From Desulfotomaculum sp. (lineage in GTDB: Bacteria > Bacillota > Desulfotomaculia > Desulfotomaculales > Desulfallaceae): 41,919 bases of DNA. Positions within the stretch are counted from its first letter, which is position 1; each line of letters starts with the position of its first letter. Below are positions 16,764-24,700 of the stretch, piece by piece. The translations under genes and the position numbers were made by a program. Below the pieces are notes generated by a model, which saw only the letters and a list, made by a program, of their open reading frames with translations, was not told the origin of the DNA and ran no database searches. The stretch spans positions 1 to 41,919 of the forward strand of contig JAENYQ010000024.1 of NCBI GenBank assembly GCA_016841675.1. The letters run 5' to 3'.

Positions 16764-17315
16764 TTGCGGGTGATTGCAGGCACGGCCAAAAAAAGGCGCC
16801 TTAAGTCCCCGGGCAATTTACCGGTCAGGCCGACAGCCGATCGGATCAAAGAAGCATTGTTTAATATATTAAGTGTGCGAATACCCGGTTGTAGCTTTGC
16901 CGATTTGTATGCCGGCACAGGAGGAGTAGGTATCGAAGCGCTTAGTCGGGGTGCCGGCAGGGTCTTGTTTGCCGAAAAAGACTCTCGCGTGGCTCGGTTA
17001 TTGACAGAAAATATTAACATGACCGGCCTTAACGATGGAGCAGAAATAATGCACTGTGACGTTGACATGGCTTTGCGTCGGGTGGCCCAGAGGGGTGAAA
17101 ATTTTGACATTATTTTTGCAGATCCGCCATACCGGCAGGGACTGGCGGCAAGGATGTTGAATACTTTAGCCAGGTATAAGGTATGGCAGGTGAATGCAAT
17201 GATAGTTATGGAAACAAGCTCAGATGAGGAACTGCCCGAAAATACAGGCGTTTTTGTGTTATGGCGGCGGGAAAAATACGGTGACACCGCGTTATCCTTT
17301 TATCGGCCGGTGTGA
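16764..17315 (+). CDS. rsmD: 16S rRNA (guanine966-N2)-methyltransferase
   Basis: RsmD methylates G966 of 16S rRNA during 30S assembly using SAM. The protein (183 residues from this start) has MRVIAGTAKKRRL at the N-terminus, RPTADRIKEALFNIL, the SAM-binding motif LYAGTGGVGIEALSRGA, and the catalytic DPPY tetrad. The TTG at 16764 is preferred over the ATG at 16755: it gives the family-typical MRVIAG start, and AAAGG lies 11 bases upstream of it but only 2 bases from the ATG. The coaD gene follows after 12 bases, the usual rsmD-coaD pairing. Confidence 0.93.
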   Translation: MRVIAGTAKKRRLKSPGNLPVRPTADRIKEALFNILSVRIPGCSFADLYAGTGGVGIEALSRGAGRVLFAEKDSRVARLLTENINMTGLNDGAEIMHCDVDMALRRVAQRGENFDIIFADPPYRQGLAARMLNTLARYKVWQVNAMIVMETSSDEELPENTGVFVLWRREKYGDTALSFYRPV

Positions 17316-17327
17316 AGGAGGATTAAT

Positions 17328-17813
17328 TTGCGCTTAGCCATTTATCCGGGTAGCTTTGACCCGATAACTTACGGTCATCTTGATATAATTGAACGGGCCG
17401 CTACCCTTTTTGATAGACTAATTGTTGCTGTATCAATGAATCCGGGTAAAAAACCCCTATTTACAGTAGAAGAAAGAATGCAAATGCTATCGGAGGCTAC
17501 CAGACCTTTTAATAATGTAACTACCGATTCTTTTAAAGGTTTAACGGTTAATTTTGCCTGCGAAAAAAAAGCTAAAGCCATCATCAGAGGTCTCAGAGCT
17601 ATATCAGACTTCGAAAACGAATTTATGATGGCCTTGACCAATAAAAAACTACAGCCCGCTGTGGAAACTATTTTCCTGATGACCAGGGCAGAGTACTCTT
17701 TTATAAGTTCCAGCTCGGTCAAAGAAGTAGCCTCATTCGGAGGTTGCGTCAGCGACTTGGTGCCGCCGCTGGTGCAAAAGCGATTGCGTAATAAGTTTAT
17801 TATTGAGAATTAA
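17328..17813 (+). CDS. coaD: Phosphopantetheine adenylyltransferase
   Basis: CoaD transfers AMP to 4'-phosphopantetheine, the fourth step of coenzyme A synthesis. The 161-residue protein has the nucleotidyltransferase motif TYGH (14-17) after YPGSFDP, the family block IRGLRAISDFENEFMMA, and ISSSSVKEVASFGG, which corresponds to the ISSTxxR region (Lys in place of the Arg). TTG start with GGAGG upstream. Second gene of the rsmD-coaD set; it also feeds the 4'-phosphopantetheine arm needed by the acpP product. Confidence 0.96.
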   Translation: MRLAIYPGSFDPITYGHLDIIERAATLFDRLIVAVSMNPGKKPLFTVEERMQMLSEATRPFNNVTTDSFKGLTVNFACEKKAKAIIRGLRAISDFENEFMMALTNKKLQPAVETIFLMTRAEYSFISSSSVKEVASFGGCVSDLVPPLVQKRLRNKFIIEN

Positions 17814-17827
17814 AGGGAGGGAACGCT

Positions 17828-18283
17828 TTGGAATTGTTTAATATTATAAATGAAATGGAAGAATTGATTGAAAGCAGTCCCAAGGTTCCATTGACTAGGC
17901 GGGTTTTGGTTGACGAGGACAGGCTGTTGGATTTTTTGGACCGGATCAGGACCTCCCTGCCTGACGAATTACGCCAGGCCAAATGGGTGATCCAGGAACG
18001 GGAAAAAGTAATTACTGATTCCAAACGTGAAGCTCTGCGCATCATGGAAGACGCCGAAATACAGCTAGAGAAAAAAGCTGACGAATCTGAAGTAACCCGC
18101 AAGGCCTACGATCTAGCTGCCCAAATTGAAGCCCAAGCAGAAGAAGTGGCGTTGCAGATTAAGCAAGGTGCTAGAGATTATGCTGACGAAATATTAGCCG
18201 AACTGGAGATTAAACTGGATCGTATTACTCAACAATTACATGAAGGAAGAAATGAATTACAGGGGATGAAGAACAGCAAGTAA
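17828..18283 (+). CDS. Coiled-coil protein, F0 subunit b-like
   Basis: This 151-residue, highly charged helical protein is rich in Glu, Ala and Lys. The long central helix (about 45-145) resembles the soluble stator part of ATP synthase subunit b or DivIVA-like coiled coils, but there is no N-terminal membrane helix, so it is not a true subunit b. Proteins of this kind are often found downstream of coaD in Desulfotomaculum relatives; the function is unknown. TTG start behind GGGAGG, 14 bases after coaD, so probably in the same transcript. Confidence 0.8.
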   Translation: MELFNIINEMEELIESSPKVPLTRRVLVDEDRLLDFLDRIRTSLPDELRQAKWVIQEREKVITDSKREALRIMEDAEIQLEKKADESEVTRKAYDLAAQIEAQAEEVALQIKQGARDYADEILAELEIKLDRITQQLHEGRNELQGMKNSK

Positions 18284-18598
18284 TTAGTTACATATAAACT
18301 TATACAATTGTTATATGTTTAATGTAAGATGAAATAATTTAACATGGTTATACCGTTAACTCAGTAAGTGGTACAGCGTCGTGTCATTGCTATGAATACA
18401 ACGAAGTGAAAAACCTTGTCATTAAGCTGTCATTCTGAGCGCAGCGAAGAATCTTAAAGCCCAGATCCTTCGTTGCGCTCAGGATGACAACTCTCCCCCC
18501 CGCGTTGCACAATTGTTTACTAAAAATGCTCATCTCTCAATTTAATTAAAAGGTCGTTCGATAATTGATTTAAGGCGCTTTTTTTGATTAATATTTAG
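18284..18598. other. Intergenic, convergent gene ends
   Basis: No gene seen. The stretch holds the lead-in element at 18383-18405 and hairpin repeat copy 1 at 18429-18488 between convergent genes. Confidence 0.6.
18383..18488. repeat. Hairpin repeat family A, copy 1
   Basis: A lead-in, GTCATTGCTATGAATACAAC (from 18383), is followed at 18429-18488 by an imperfect palindrome beginning GTCATTCTGAGCGCAGCGAA and ending GCGCTCAGGATGAC. Copies occur at 19959-20019 and 38458-38517; the lead-in recurs at 38426 and, inverted, at 38-52. Confidence 0.85.
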
Positions 18599-19831
18599 TT
18601 AAAAATGATAAAAATAACGCTTTGATGCTGCAAAAAAAATATAGACCAGGTGAAGCAGCAAGGGAACGATAATCAAAGCCAGCATTATAAGACACGAAAC
18701 CTGCAGGTAATCAGCATAGCCTGGGTTAAAAGCTATATTACCCAAAGGAAAGTCAAAGGCAGCGCTGGTTGGCTTGCTCTCTAAATCAAACATTGGATAG
18801 AGCAGCATCGTGTACATTGTAGCTAGCCCGGCGTGGCAAATGCGGCCTATCAAAAATGGCCAAAGCCTTATATCGGTACCGGAAACCATACTTACCACTT
18901 GGGCGTGAATGGATAAACCGCTCCAGGCCAAGATTACGGCCACTGCCATCAGCTGTTGCAGCAGAGTTGCTTGTGACTCTACAGCGGCCCTAGTACCAAG
19001 GGTCATTTCGAAAAGGCCGGTAACCAGAGCGGGCATGGTTTCAGGAGCATAACCAAGTGGAACCAGCAGCACTGAAAATAATCCCACTAGCAAATGGATT
19101 GAACCGGTCTGCTCCAATAAACGGATAATTACCGCAAAAAGGATGATAAATCCACCAATATTCAAAAGATTGTTGATAGAATACCTTACTGCATCGCTTA
19201 TAATACGCCCCGGGGGGCGTTGCTCGGTCTGGATGACTTGCATCATTTCTTTGAATGCTCCGCGAATCCAGTTCCCCTGCCAGGGTGTCGCAGGTGTTCG
19301 GTTTATGTCATGACGCTTATAGAAGCGAAGCGCCAATCCCAGGGTTAGGTTGCCCAGGTAGTGACTACCGGCAATTAAATAACCAAGGGCAGGCATGTTA
19401 AACATCCCAACAGCCACGGCCACTAACATAAATAACGGGCTGGAATTGTTGGTGAATGATACCAAGCGTTCGGCTTCCACCCTGGATATAGTTCCTTCCG
19501 TACGCAGTTTAGCTGTAAGCATAGCTCCTATCGGGTATCCGCTGGTGAAACCTACTGCCACAACAAATGATCCGGTACCGGGAACGTTAAACAGCGGACG
19601 CATCACAGGTTCTAAAAGTACACCCATGAACCTAACTACGCCAAAGCTCATTAATAATTCCGAGGCAATAAAGAAAGGCAAGAGCGCAGGAAAAACGATA
19701 TTCCACCAAGTTTGCACACCCGACGATGCGCCTTCAAATACTGTTTTAGGGTGGGTAACCATCAGGGCGACAAAAACAACGGCCAATACGGCCCACAGCA
19801 CTTTAAAATGCCCGCGGGTCTCGGGACGCAA
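18599..19831 (-). CDS. ylbJ: Sporulation integral membrane protein YlbJ
   Basis: YlbJ is a polytopic membrane protein needed for spore cortex formation in Bacillus. This copy (410 residues, family about 408) has many hydrophobic segments and the gate-domain signature NIVFPALLPFFIASELLM together with GTGSFVVAVGFTSGYPIGA and FTNNSSPLFMLVAVA. It lies next to rsmD-coaD as in Bacillus (ylbH-ylbI-ylbJ), but here on the opposite strand. The start at TTG 19831 is chosen because GGAGG lies 8 bases upstream; the TTG at 19837 is only 2 bases from it. Confidence 0.92.
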   Translation of the reverse strand: MRPETRGHFKVLWAVLAVVFVALMVTHPKTVFEGASSGVQTWWNIVFPALLPFFIASELLMSFGVVRFMGVLLEPVMRPLFNVPGTGSFVVAVGFTSGYPIGAMLTAKLRTEGTISRVEAERLVSFTNNSSPLFMLVAVAVGMFNMPALGYLIAGSHYLGNLTLGLALRFYKRHDINRTPATPWQGNWIRGAFKEMMQVIQTEQRPPGRIISDAVRYSINNLLNIGGFIILFAVIIRLLEQTGSIHLLVGLFSVLLVPLGYAPETMPALVTGLFEMTLGTRAAVESQATLLQQLMAVAVILAWSGLSIHAQVVSMVSGTDIRLWPFLIGRICHAGLATMYTMLLYPMFDLESKPTSAAFDFPLGNIAFNPGYADYLQVSCLIMLALIIVPLLLHLVYIFFAASKRYFYHF

Positions 19832-20153
19832 ACTCAAGACCTCCGTTTCTTTCTTTCAATAAAATTAAATTACGATGGTGTTTATATCGAACATTATTAT
19901 GTGGTAGACACCATGCTGCTGTCGCAGCACCATCAGAAGGATGAAAATCTGTTGGATTGTCATTCCGAACGAAGTGAGGAATCTAGAACCTTAAGATCCT
20001 TCGCTGCGCACAGGATGACAAAACTCAAAGTTTATTTTCAGGGTAGTCAGTTAAATATATTGAACAAGCCTGCTTAACATTCCGGCCCCATCGAATTTGC
20101 AACCAGATAGTACCATTTAGTAACGGAAATAATGAAATAAAGTTGTACTCTTC
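19832..20153. other. Intergenic between ylbJ and yceD
   Basis: Divergent intergenic space with hairpin repeat copy 2 and, at its right edge, the yceD promoter. No coding signal. Confidence 0.6.
19959..20019. repeat. Hairpin repeat family A, copy 2
   Basis: GTCATTCCGAACGAAGTGAG at the left arm and CTGCGCACAGGATGAC at the right. This is a more diverged copy of the family at 18429 and 38458, and it lacks the lead-in element. Confidence 0.8.
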
Positions 20154-20182
20154 TTGACAATATAACCACATATTTATATAAT
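20154..20182 (+). promoter_or_regulatory. Consensus sigma-A promoter for yceD-rpmF
   Basis: TTGACA (20154-20159) and TATAAT (20177-20182) are both perfect, with 17-base spacing. The yceD start is about 30 bases downstream. This is the strongest promoter seen in the window. Confidence 0.9.
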
Positions 20183-20212
20183 TTTAGCTGTTGATATGCT
20201 GGGGGGTTGATT

Positions 20213-20719
20213 ATGCCCTTATTAGAAGTAGGTAAGCTTAAAATGAGCAGGGGGGAGCGTGTTGATTTTTACTGCCTTGAAAAGTTACCCCCGTTATCAG
20301 TTGAAGGTGAAGACATAAAGTTTGCGCAAGAAGTTGAATACAGGCTTTCCTTAACTAACGCCGACGATGCTATTGTCATTGACGGAATGATTAATGTGGA
20401 CCTGCTGGTTCAATGCAACCGCTGTCTGGACAGCTTTGTCTACCCCATGGAAGCACATTTCCAGGAAACTTATTGCGATAGTAATTTTTCGCAGCCGGGC
20501 GGCAAACAACCTGATTGGGTCCCCTTTTCAGGCGATCAGATAGACATAGCGCCGGAAGTAACTCAAACCATACTGGTTAACTTGCCCATGCGTTTTATAT
20601 GCCGGGCAGACTGCCGTGGTTTATGTTCAGTGTGCGGCGCGGATTTAAATAATAACCAGTGTCAATGCACGCGCGATGAATTAGACCCACGGTTGGCCAA
20701 ATTAAAAGATTTACTATAG
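20213..20719 (+). CDS. yceD: YceD/DUF177 family protein
   Basis: This 168-residue member of the YceD family almost always sits before rpmF and is linked to 23S rRNA/large-subunit biogenesis in bacteria and plastids; the exact activity is not settled. It shows the N-terminal YceD pattern and two cysteine groups, CNRCLDSF and CRADCRGLCSVCG, followed by CQC, which suggests a metal-bound knuckle. The ATG at 20213 is preferred (GGGGGG six bases upstream) over the TTG at 20207. Transcribed from the consensus promoter at 20154, with rpmF 36 bases downstream. Confidence 0.9.
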   Translation: MPLLEVGKLKMSRGERVDFYCLEKLPPLSVEGEDIKFAQEVEYRLSLTNADDAIVIDGMINVDLLVQCNRCLDSFVYPMEAHFQETYCDSNFSQPGGKQPDWVPFSGDQIDIAPEVTQTILVNLPMRFICRADCRGLCSVCGADLNNNQCQCTRDELDPRLAKLKDLL

Positions 20720-20755
20720 TAATGTAGTAATGTGATTACAAGGGGGTGTTAAACG

Positions 20756-20932
20756 ATGGGAGTTCCCAAAAGAAGAACGTCCAAACAGAAGAAACGGCAG
20801 CGTAGGGCGCATTGGAAAATTGAAGCCCCCAAGCTGGTTAAGTGCCCGCAATGTCAAGCATTGACAGCAACCCACCGGGCCTGCCCCGGCTGCGGATACT
20901 ATAAGGGCAGAGAAGCAGTAGCAGTAAAATAG
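20756..20932 (+). CDS. rpmF: 50S ribosomal protein L32
   Basis: This 58-residue ribosomal protein begins MGVPKRRTSKQKKRQRRAHW, the family hallmark, and has a zinc ribbon of CPQC and CPGC with the usual spacing. AGGGGGTG precedes the ATG. It is co-transcribed with yceD and closed by the terminator at 20942-20972. Confidence 0.96.
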   Translation: MGVPKRRTSKQKKRQRRAHWKIEAPKLVKCPQCQALTATHRACPGCGYYKGREAVAVK

Positions 20933-20941
20933 TCGGCCTAC

Positions 20942-20972
20942 AAAAATAAGCTCGAAAAGGGGCTTATTTTTT
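20942..20972 (+). terminator. Terminator after rpmF
   Basis: AAAAATAAGC pairs with GCTTATTTTT around a short loop and ends in a T tract, separating rpmF from the FapR-controlled operon. Confidence 0.75.
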
Positions 20973-20985
20973 ATGTTCATAAATG

Positions 20986-21014
20986 TTGCTTTTTTTTACC
21001 ACCTGCGATATACT
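20986..21014 (+). promoter_or_regulatory. Promoter of fapR-plsX-fab operon
   Basis: TTGCTT (20986-20991) and TATACT (21009-21014) are spaced by 17 bases. Transcription would begin near 21020, inside the FapR operator that follows, so bound repressor would block initiation or escape. Confidence 0.7.
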
Positions 21015-21019
21015 CAGGT

Positions 21020-21036
21020 TTGGTACCTGGTACTAA
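21020..21036 (+). promoter_or_regulatory. FapR operator
   Basis: TTGGTACCTGGTACTAA matches the FapR consensus TTAGTACCTRRTACTAA at all but one position. Its place just after the -10 box fits autoregulation by the first gene of the operon. Confidence 0.85.
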
Positions 21037-21137
21037 TCTCCCAGGTTCACCAGCAAGGGGACACACCTCACACATTAGAAGTTAGAGGTTGGAAGTTGCA
21101 ACATCCAATATGGAATGTCCCCAACGTATGAGAAGAG

Positions 21138-21716
21138 ATGATTTATGTGAGCCAGACAAAATCAGATAGACAGGGAAGTCTGGTAAGGCACCTTGAAGAC
21201 AATCCTTTTTTAACCGATGACGACTTGGCGCAGGTACTGGGCGTGAGCATTCAAACCGTGCGGCTGGACAGGGCTGAGCTGGACATCCCTGAAATGAGGT
21301 CGCGAATTACTAAAATGGCTCGGGAATCATATCAAGAATTAAGGGCTATCGCCGGCAGTGAAATAGTTGGTGAATTGGTGGACCTGGTTGTTGGACAAAG
21401 AGGGATGTCCATGCTTGAGGTTACCGAAGATATGACTTTGCAGAAAACCCGTGTTTTAAACGGTCAATACCTATTTGCCCAGGCCAATACTTTGGCCGTA
21501 GGGTTAATAGACAGCAACGTAACCCTTACAGGCACGGCCCGGGTCAGTTATAAAAGACCGGTTTTAGAAGGTGAAAAAGTGGTGGCCCGGGCGATTATCA
21601 CCGCTAAAAAAGGCAATAAATATATGGTAAGAGTCTCGTCCCAGGTAAAGGATGAGCTGGTTTTTACGGGTAAATTCCTGGTATTTGATTTGTCCGAGGA
21701 GGTCAAACAGCTTTGA
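21138..21716 (+). CDS. fapR: Transcription factor FapR (lipid synthesis repressor)
   Basis: FapR represses fatty-acid and phospholipid genes and is released by malonyl-CoA. The 192-residue protein has an N-terminal helix-turn-helix (FLTDDDLAQVLGVSIQTVRLD) and a linker helix (ELDIPEMRSRITKMA). A C-terminal hotdog effector domain of the acyl-thioesterase type (about 75-190: ANTLAVGLID, VSYKRPVLEGEKVVARA) follows. The start is either ATG 21138 or GTG 21147; the upstream GAAGAG is weak for both, but slightly better spaced for GTG. First gene of the operon whose promoter carries a FapR operator; plsX begins within its stop codon. Confidence 0.94.
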   Translation: MIYVSQTKSDRQGSLVRHLEDNPFLTDDDLAQVLGVSIQTVRLDRAELDIPEMRSRITKMARESYQELRAIAGSEIVGELVDLVVGQRGMSMLEVTEDMTLQKTRVLNGQYLFAQANTLAVGLIDSNVTLTGTARVSYKRPVLEGEKVVARAIITAKKGNKYMVRVSSQVKDELVFTGKFLVFDLSEEVKQL

Positions 21717-22729
21717 AAATAGCCCTTGACGCAATGGGCGGTGACCACGCGCCGGGAGAAATAGTGCGCGGCGCGTGGGAAACCTGTCGGTATAACGGGC
21801 TGAAAGTGATAATGGTGGGCGATCGGGACATATTACAGCGGGAGATAGATTTATTGGGACCCTGCAGCGGGCTGGAGATTGTGCATGCGCCGGAAGTGAT
21901 CAGCATGCATGAGGCACCTGCTGCGGCGGTGCGGCGCAAAAAAAATTCTTCAATGGTGATGGCTGCCGACTTGGTGCGCTGTGGGGAAGCAGCAGCCATG
22001 GTTTCAGCAGGAAGCACCGGTGCCTTTATGGCTGCAGCGTTACTGCGACTGGGTCGGATTAAGGGCATCGATCGACCGGCCATTGCCAGCGTGCTACCCA
22101 CGGAGAAGGGGGTCACTATTCTGCTTGATGTGGGGGCCAACGTGGATTGCAAGGCAAAAAATCTATTGCAGTTTGCTGTTATGGGCTCACTATACGCGAA
22201 AAATGTTTTGGGTATTGAAAACCCCAAGGTTGGCCTGCTTAATGTGGGTGAGGAAAGCACCAAGGGCAACGAGTTGACTCAGGAAGCATACCCGCTTTTT
22301 ATGAACAACGAATTCAATTTTTGTGGTAATATTGAAGGCCGAGATATTTTTACCGGTACCATGGACGTGGTGGTATGCGATGGTTTTGTAGGTAATGTGG
22401 TTTTAAAAACCAGCGAAGGTTTGGCCAAGGTGCTGATGAATATGGTTAAGAGTGAAATGCAGCACAGCAATTTAGCCAAGATAGGCGCTATCCTAGCCCT
22501 GCCCTCGTTAAAAAACTTAAGAAAAAGGATCGATTATTCAGAGTATGGCGGAGCACCGCTTTTGGGAATTAACGGTGTGGCTATTGTTTGCCATGGTAGT
22601 TCCCAGGCCGTAGCCATTAGAAATGCACTTACCCGGGCCAAAGAATCGGTAGATACAGGGTTGATTAAATCGATCGGTGCCTGTCTGTACGACCCGGCAA
22701 GGGAGGTAACTTGCGCCAATGAAATGTGA
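21713..22729 (+). CDS. plsX: Phosphate acyltransferase PlsX
   Basis: PlsX converts acyl-ACP and phosphate to acyl-phosphate for phospholipid synthesis, as a peripheral membrane enzyme. The 338-residue protein starts MKIALDAMGGDHAPGE, the family signature, with AGSTGAFMAAALLRLGRIKG, LLNVGEESTKGNELT and VCDGFVGNVVLKTSEG further on. The TTG start overlaps the fapR stop (TTGA) and has GAGGAGG upstream; it overlaps fabH by 11 bases at its end. This tight packing shows one co-translated operon. Confidence 0.96.
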   Translation: MKIALDAMGGDHAPGEIVRGAWETCRYNGLKVIMVGDRDILQREIDLLGPCSGLEIVHAPEVISMHEAPAAAVRRKKNSSMVMAADLVRCGEAAAMVSAGSTGAFMAAALLRLGRIKGIDRPAIASVLPTEKGVTILLDVGANVDCKAKNLLQFAVMGSLYAKNVLGIENPKVGLLNVGEESTKGNELTQEAYPLFMNNEFNFCGNIEGRDIFTGTMDVVVCDGFVGNVVLKTSEGLAKVLMNMVKSEMQHSNLAKIGAILALPSLKNLRKRIDYSEYGGAPLLGINGVAIVCHGSSQAVAIRNALTRAKESVDTGLIKSIGACLYDPAREVTCANEM

Positions 22730-23720
22730 AGTAAAACGAGCCGGTATTGTGGGTGTAGGAGCATACGTGCCGGAGCGGGTAATGACTAATTTTGAACTCC
22801 AGGACATTGTAGATACTAGCGATGAATGGATCCGCAGCCGTTCCGGGATTCGGGAACGACGGGTGGTCGCTCGGGATGAGGCCACTTCTGATATGGCCCT
22901 TAAGGCATCCAGGAAAGCACTGGACGATGCCGGGGTAAGCCCGGAAGAATTGGACCTGATTATTATCGCCACTAATACCCCGGATATGCTATTCCCGGCT
23001 TCGGCCTGCCTGCTGCAGGACGGTTTGGGCGCTAAAAATGCCGGTGCATTTGACTTGCTGGCGGGCTGTACCGGGTTTATATACGGAATGTCGGTAGCGG
23101 CCCAGTTTATTGCTGCAGGGACGGCGCGAACTGTGCTGGTGACAGGTGCGGAAACAATGACCAGCATTCTTAATTGGCAGGATCGGAACACCTGCGTGCT
23201 GTTCGGCGATGGCGCCGGAGCCGTGGTAATGAAACCGGTGCCCGAAGACAGGGGCATCCTGTCGGTGGTATTGGGTTCGGACGGCAGCGGCGGCAAATTT
23301 CTTAAAATACCCGCCGGTGGTTCAAGGCTGCCGGCTAGTGCGGACACTGTGGCCGGGGCATTGCATAGTTTACAAATGAATGGCCGTGAGGTATATAAGT
23401 TTGCCGTTCGGGCCATGGAAGAAGGATCCAGCGCGGTACTGCGCCGGGCCGGGCTTACTGTTGATGACGTGGATTTTATGGTGCCCCACCAGGCTAATAT
23501 TCGGATCATCGAACATGCCGCCAAAAAACTAAATCTGCCTATGGAGCGGGTGGCGGTGAACGTAGACCGCTATGGTAACACATCAACAGCGTCGGTACCC
23601 CTGGCTCTGGAAGAATCACTGCGGGCAGGGAAGATTAAAGACGGGGATAATGTGATTATGGTTGGTTTTGGAGCAGGCCTAACTTGGGCTGGTTTATTAA
23701 TCAAATGGTATAGTGAGTGA
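22719..23720 (+). CDS. fabH: 3-oxoacyl-ACP synthase III
   Basis: FabH starts fatty-acid chains by condensing a short acyl-CoA with malonyl-ACP. The 333-residue protein has the Cys-His-Asn triad at Cys117 (LLAGCTGF), His257 (VPHQAN) and Asn287 (RYGNTS). The N-terminal GVGAYVPERVMTN and the DTSDEWIRSRSGIRERR block are standard. The ATG has GGGAGG upstream. The acyl-CoA preference (straight or branched) cannot be read reliably. Overlaps plsX and fabK. Confidence 0.96.
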   Translation: MKCEVKRAGIVGVGAYVPERVMTNFELQDIVDTSDEWIRSRSGIRERRVVARDEATSDMALKASRKALDDAGVSPEELDLIIIATNTPDMLFPASACLLQDGLGAKNAGAFDLLAGCTGFIYGMSVAAQFIAAGTARTVLVTGAETMTSILNWQDRNTCVLFGDGAGAVVMKPVPEDRGILSVVLGSDGSGGKFLKIPAGGSRLPASADTVAGALHSLQMNGREVYKFAVRAMEEGSSAVLRRAGLTVDDVDFMVPHQANIRIIEHAAKKLNLPMERVAVNVDRYGNTSTASVPLALEESLRAGKIKDGDNVIMVGFGAGLTWAGLLIKWYSE

Positions 23721-24700
23721 AGCGAAGCGGAAAGGGGGGAAAGGGTATCAAAACGCGGATCAGCGCATTGTTGAATATAGATTACCCGATATTACAAGGC
23801 GGTATGGCTTGGGTATCCACCGCGGAATTGGTTGCAGCGGTCAGTGAGGGTGGCGGACTGGGCATTATCGGTTCAGGACAGGCACCGCCGGAATGGTTGA
23901 TGGAGCAGGTTTATAAAGCCAAAGAACTCACTGATAAACCTTTTGGTGTAAATGTAATGCTGCTTTCACCCCACGCTGAAAACATTTTGCGTTTTCTGGC
24001 CGAGGAAAAAGTTTCAGTGGTTACCACCGGGGCCGGAAACCCAGGCAAGTACGTTAATATGCTGCACGATGCCGGTATCAAGGTGATACCGGTGGTATCA
24101 TCCGTGGCATTGGCCAGGCGCCTTGAACGGACGGGTGTTGATGCCCTGATTGCCGAAGGCATGGAATCCGGAGGGCATGTGGGCGAATTAACCACCATGG
24201 CTTTGGTTCCGCAAATAGTGAACGCTGTAAATATACCGGTTATTGCTGCCGGTGGCGTATACGACGGGCGCAGTATGGCTGCGGCGCTGATGCTGGGCGC
24301 AGAAGGCGTCCAGATGGGTACTAGATTTATGTGCGCTGCTGAATGTACTATACACAACCGGGTAAAAGAAATGGTCATTAAATCCAAGGATCGCGATACG
24401 GTTGTTACAGGTCGAAATACAGGTCATCCGGTACGAATTTTGAAAAACAAACTGGCCAGAAAATTTATAGAACTGGAAGAACGTTGTGTGCCGGGAGAAG
24501 AATTGGACAAACTCGGTGTAGGCAGCCTCAGGTTGGCCATGGTGGAAGGAGATGTGGAAATGGGCTCGGTAATGGCCGGGCAGGTGTCCGCCATGGTAAA
24601 GAGCATTCAGCCAGCCGGATTAATTATCCACGATGTGATTAGCGGAGCGGAAAAAGTCATCACGGACATATATAATGGGAAGGTGAATTTGCAGCAATGA
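23717..24700 (+). CDS. fabK: Enoyl-ACP reductase II (FMN-dependent)
   Basis: FabK carries out the last reduction of the elongation cycle using FMN and NAD(P)H; it replaces FabI and is typically triclosan-insensitive. The 327-residue TIM-barrel protein has YPILQGGMAWVSTAELVAAVSEGGGLGIIG, the family block EGMESGGHVGE, IAAGGVYDGRS and GAEGVQMGTRF. The marked start is GTG 23717, which overlaps the fabH stop but lacks a Shine-Dalgarno site. Family proteins usually begin near the IKTRISALLNI of this protein, where an ATC codon at 23747 follows a strong GGGGGG site by 7 bases; the true initiation codon is therefore unclear. Confidence 0.94.
   Translation: MKRSGKGGKGIKTRISALLNIDYPILQGGMAWVSTAELVAAVSEGGGLGIIGSGQAPPEWLMEQVYKAKELTDKPFGVNVMLLSPHAENILRFLAEEKVSVVTTGAGNPGKYVNMLHDAGIKVIPVVSSVALARRLERTGVDALIAEGMESGGHVGELTTMALVPQIVNAVNIPVIAAGGVYDGRSMAAALMLGAEGVQMGTRFMCAAECTIHNRVKEMVIKSKDRDTVVTGRNTGHPVRILKNKLARKFIELEERCVPGEELDKLGVGSLRLAMVEGDVEMGSVMAGQVSAMVKSIQPAGLIIHDVISGAEKVITDIYNGKVNLQQ

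Noticed and set aside
16682-17287. Minus-strand 201-codon frame opposite rsmD
   Set aside because: It is antisense to rsmD, whose SAM motif and DPPY tetrad are intact, and has no ribosome binding site.
18429-18488. Possible CRISPR repeat or rho-independent terminator
   Set aside because: Copies are single, kilobases apart and without spacers, so it is not CRISPR. There is no T tract, and it is better described as a dispersed palindrome.
21074-21090. AGAAGTTAGAGGTTGGAAG as a third GTCAGAAT-type repeat
   Set aside because: The similarity is too loose and there is no inverted partner nearby.
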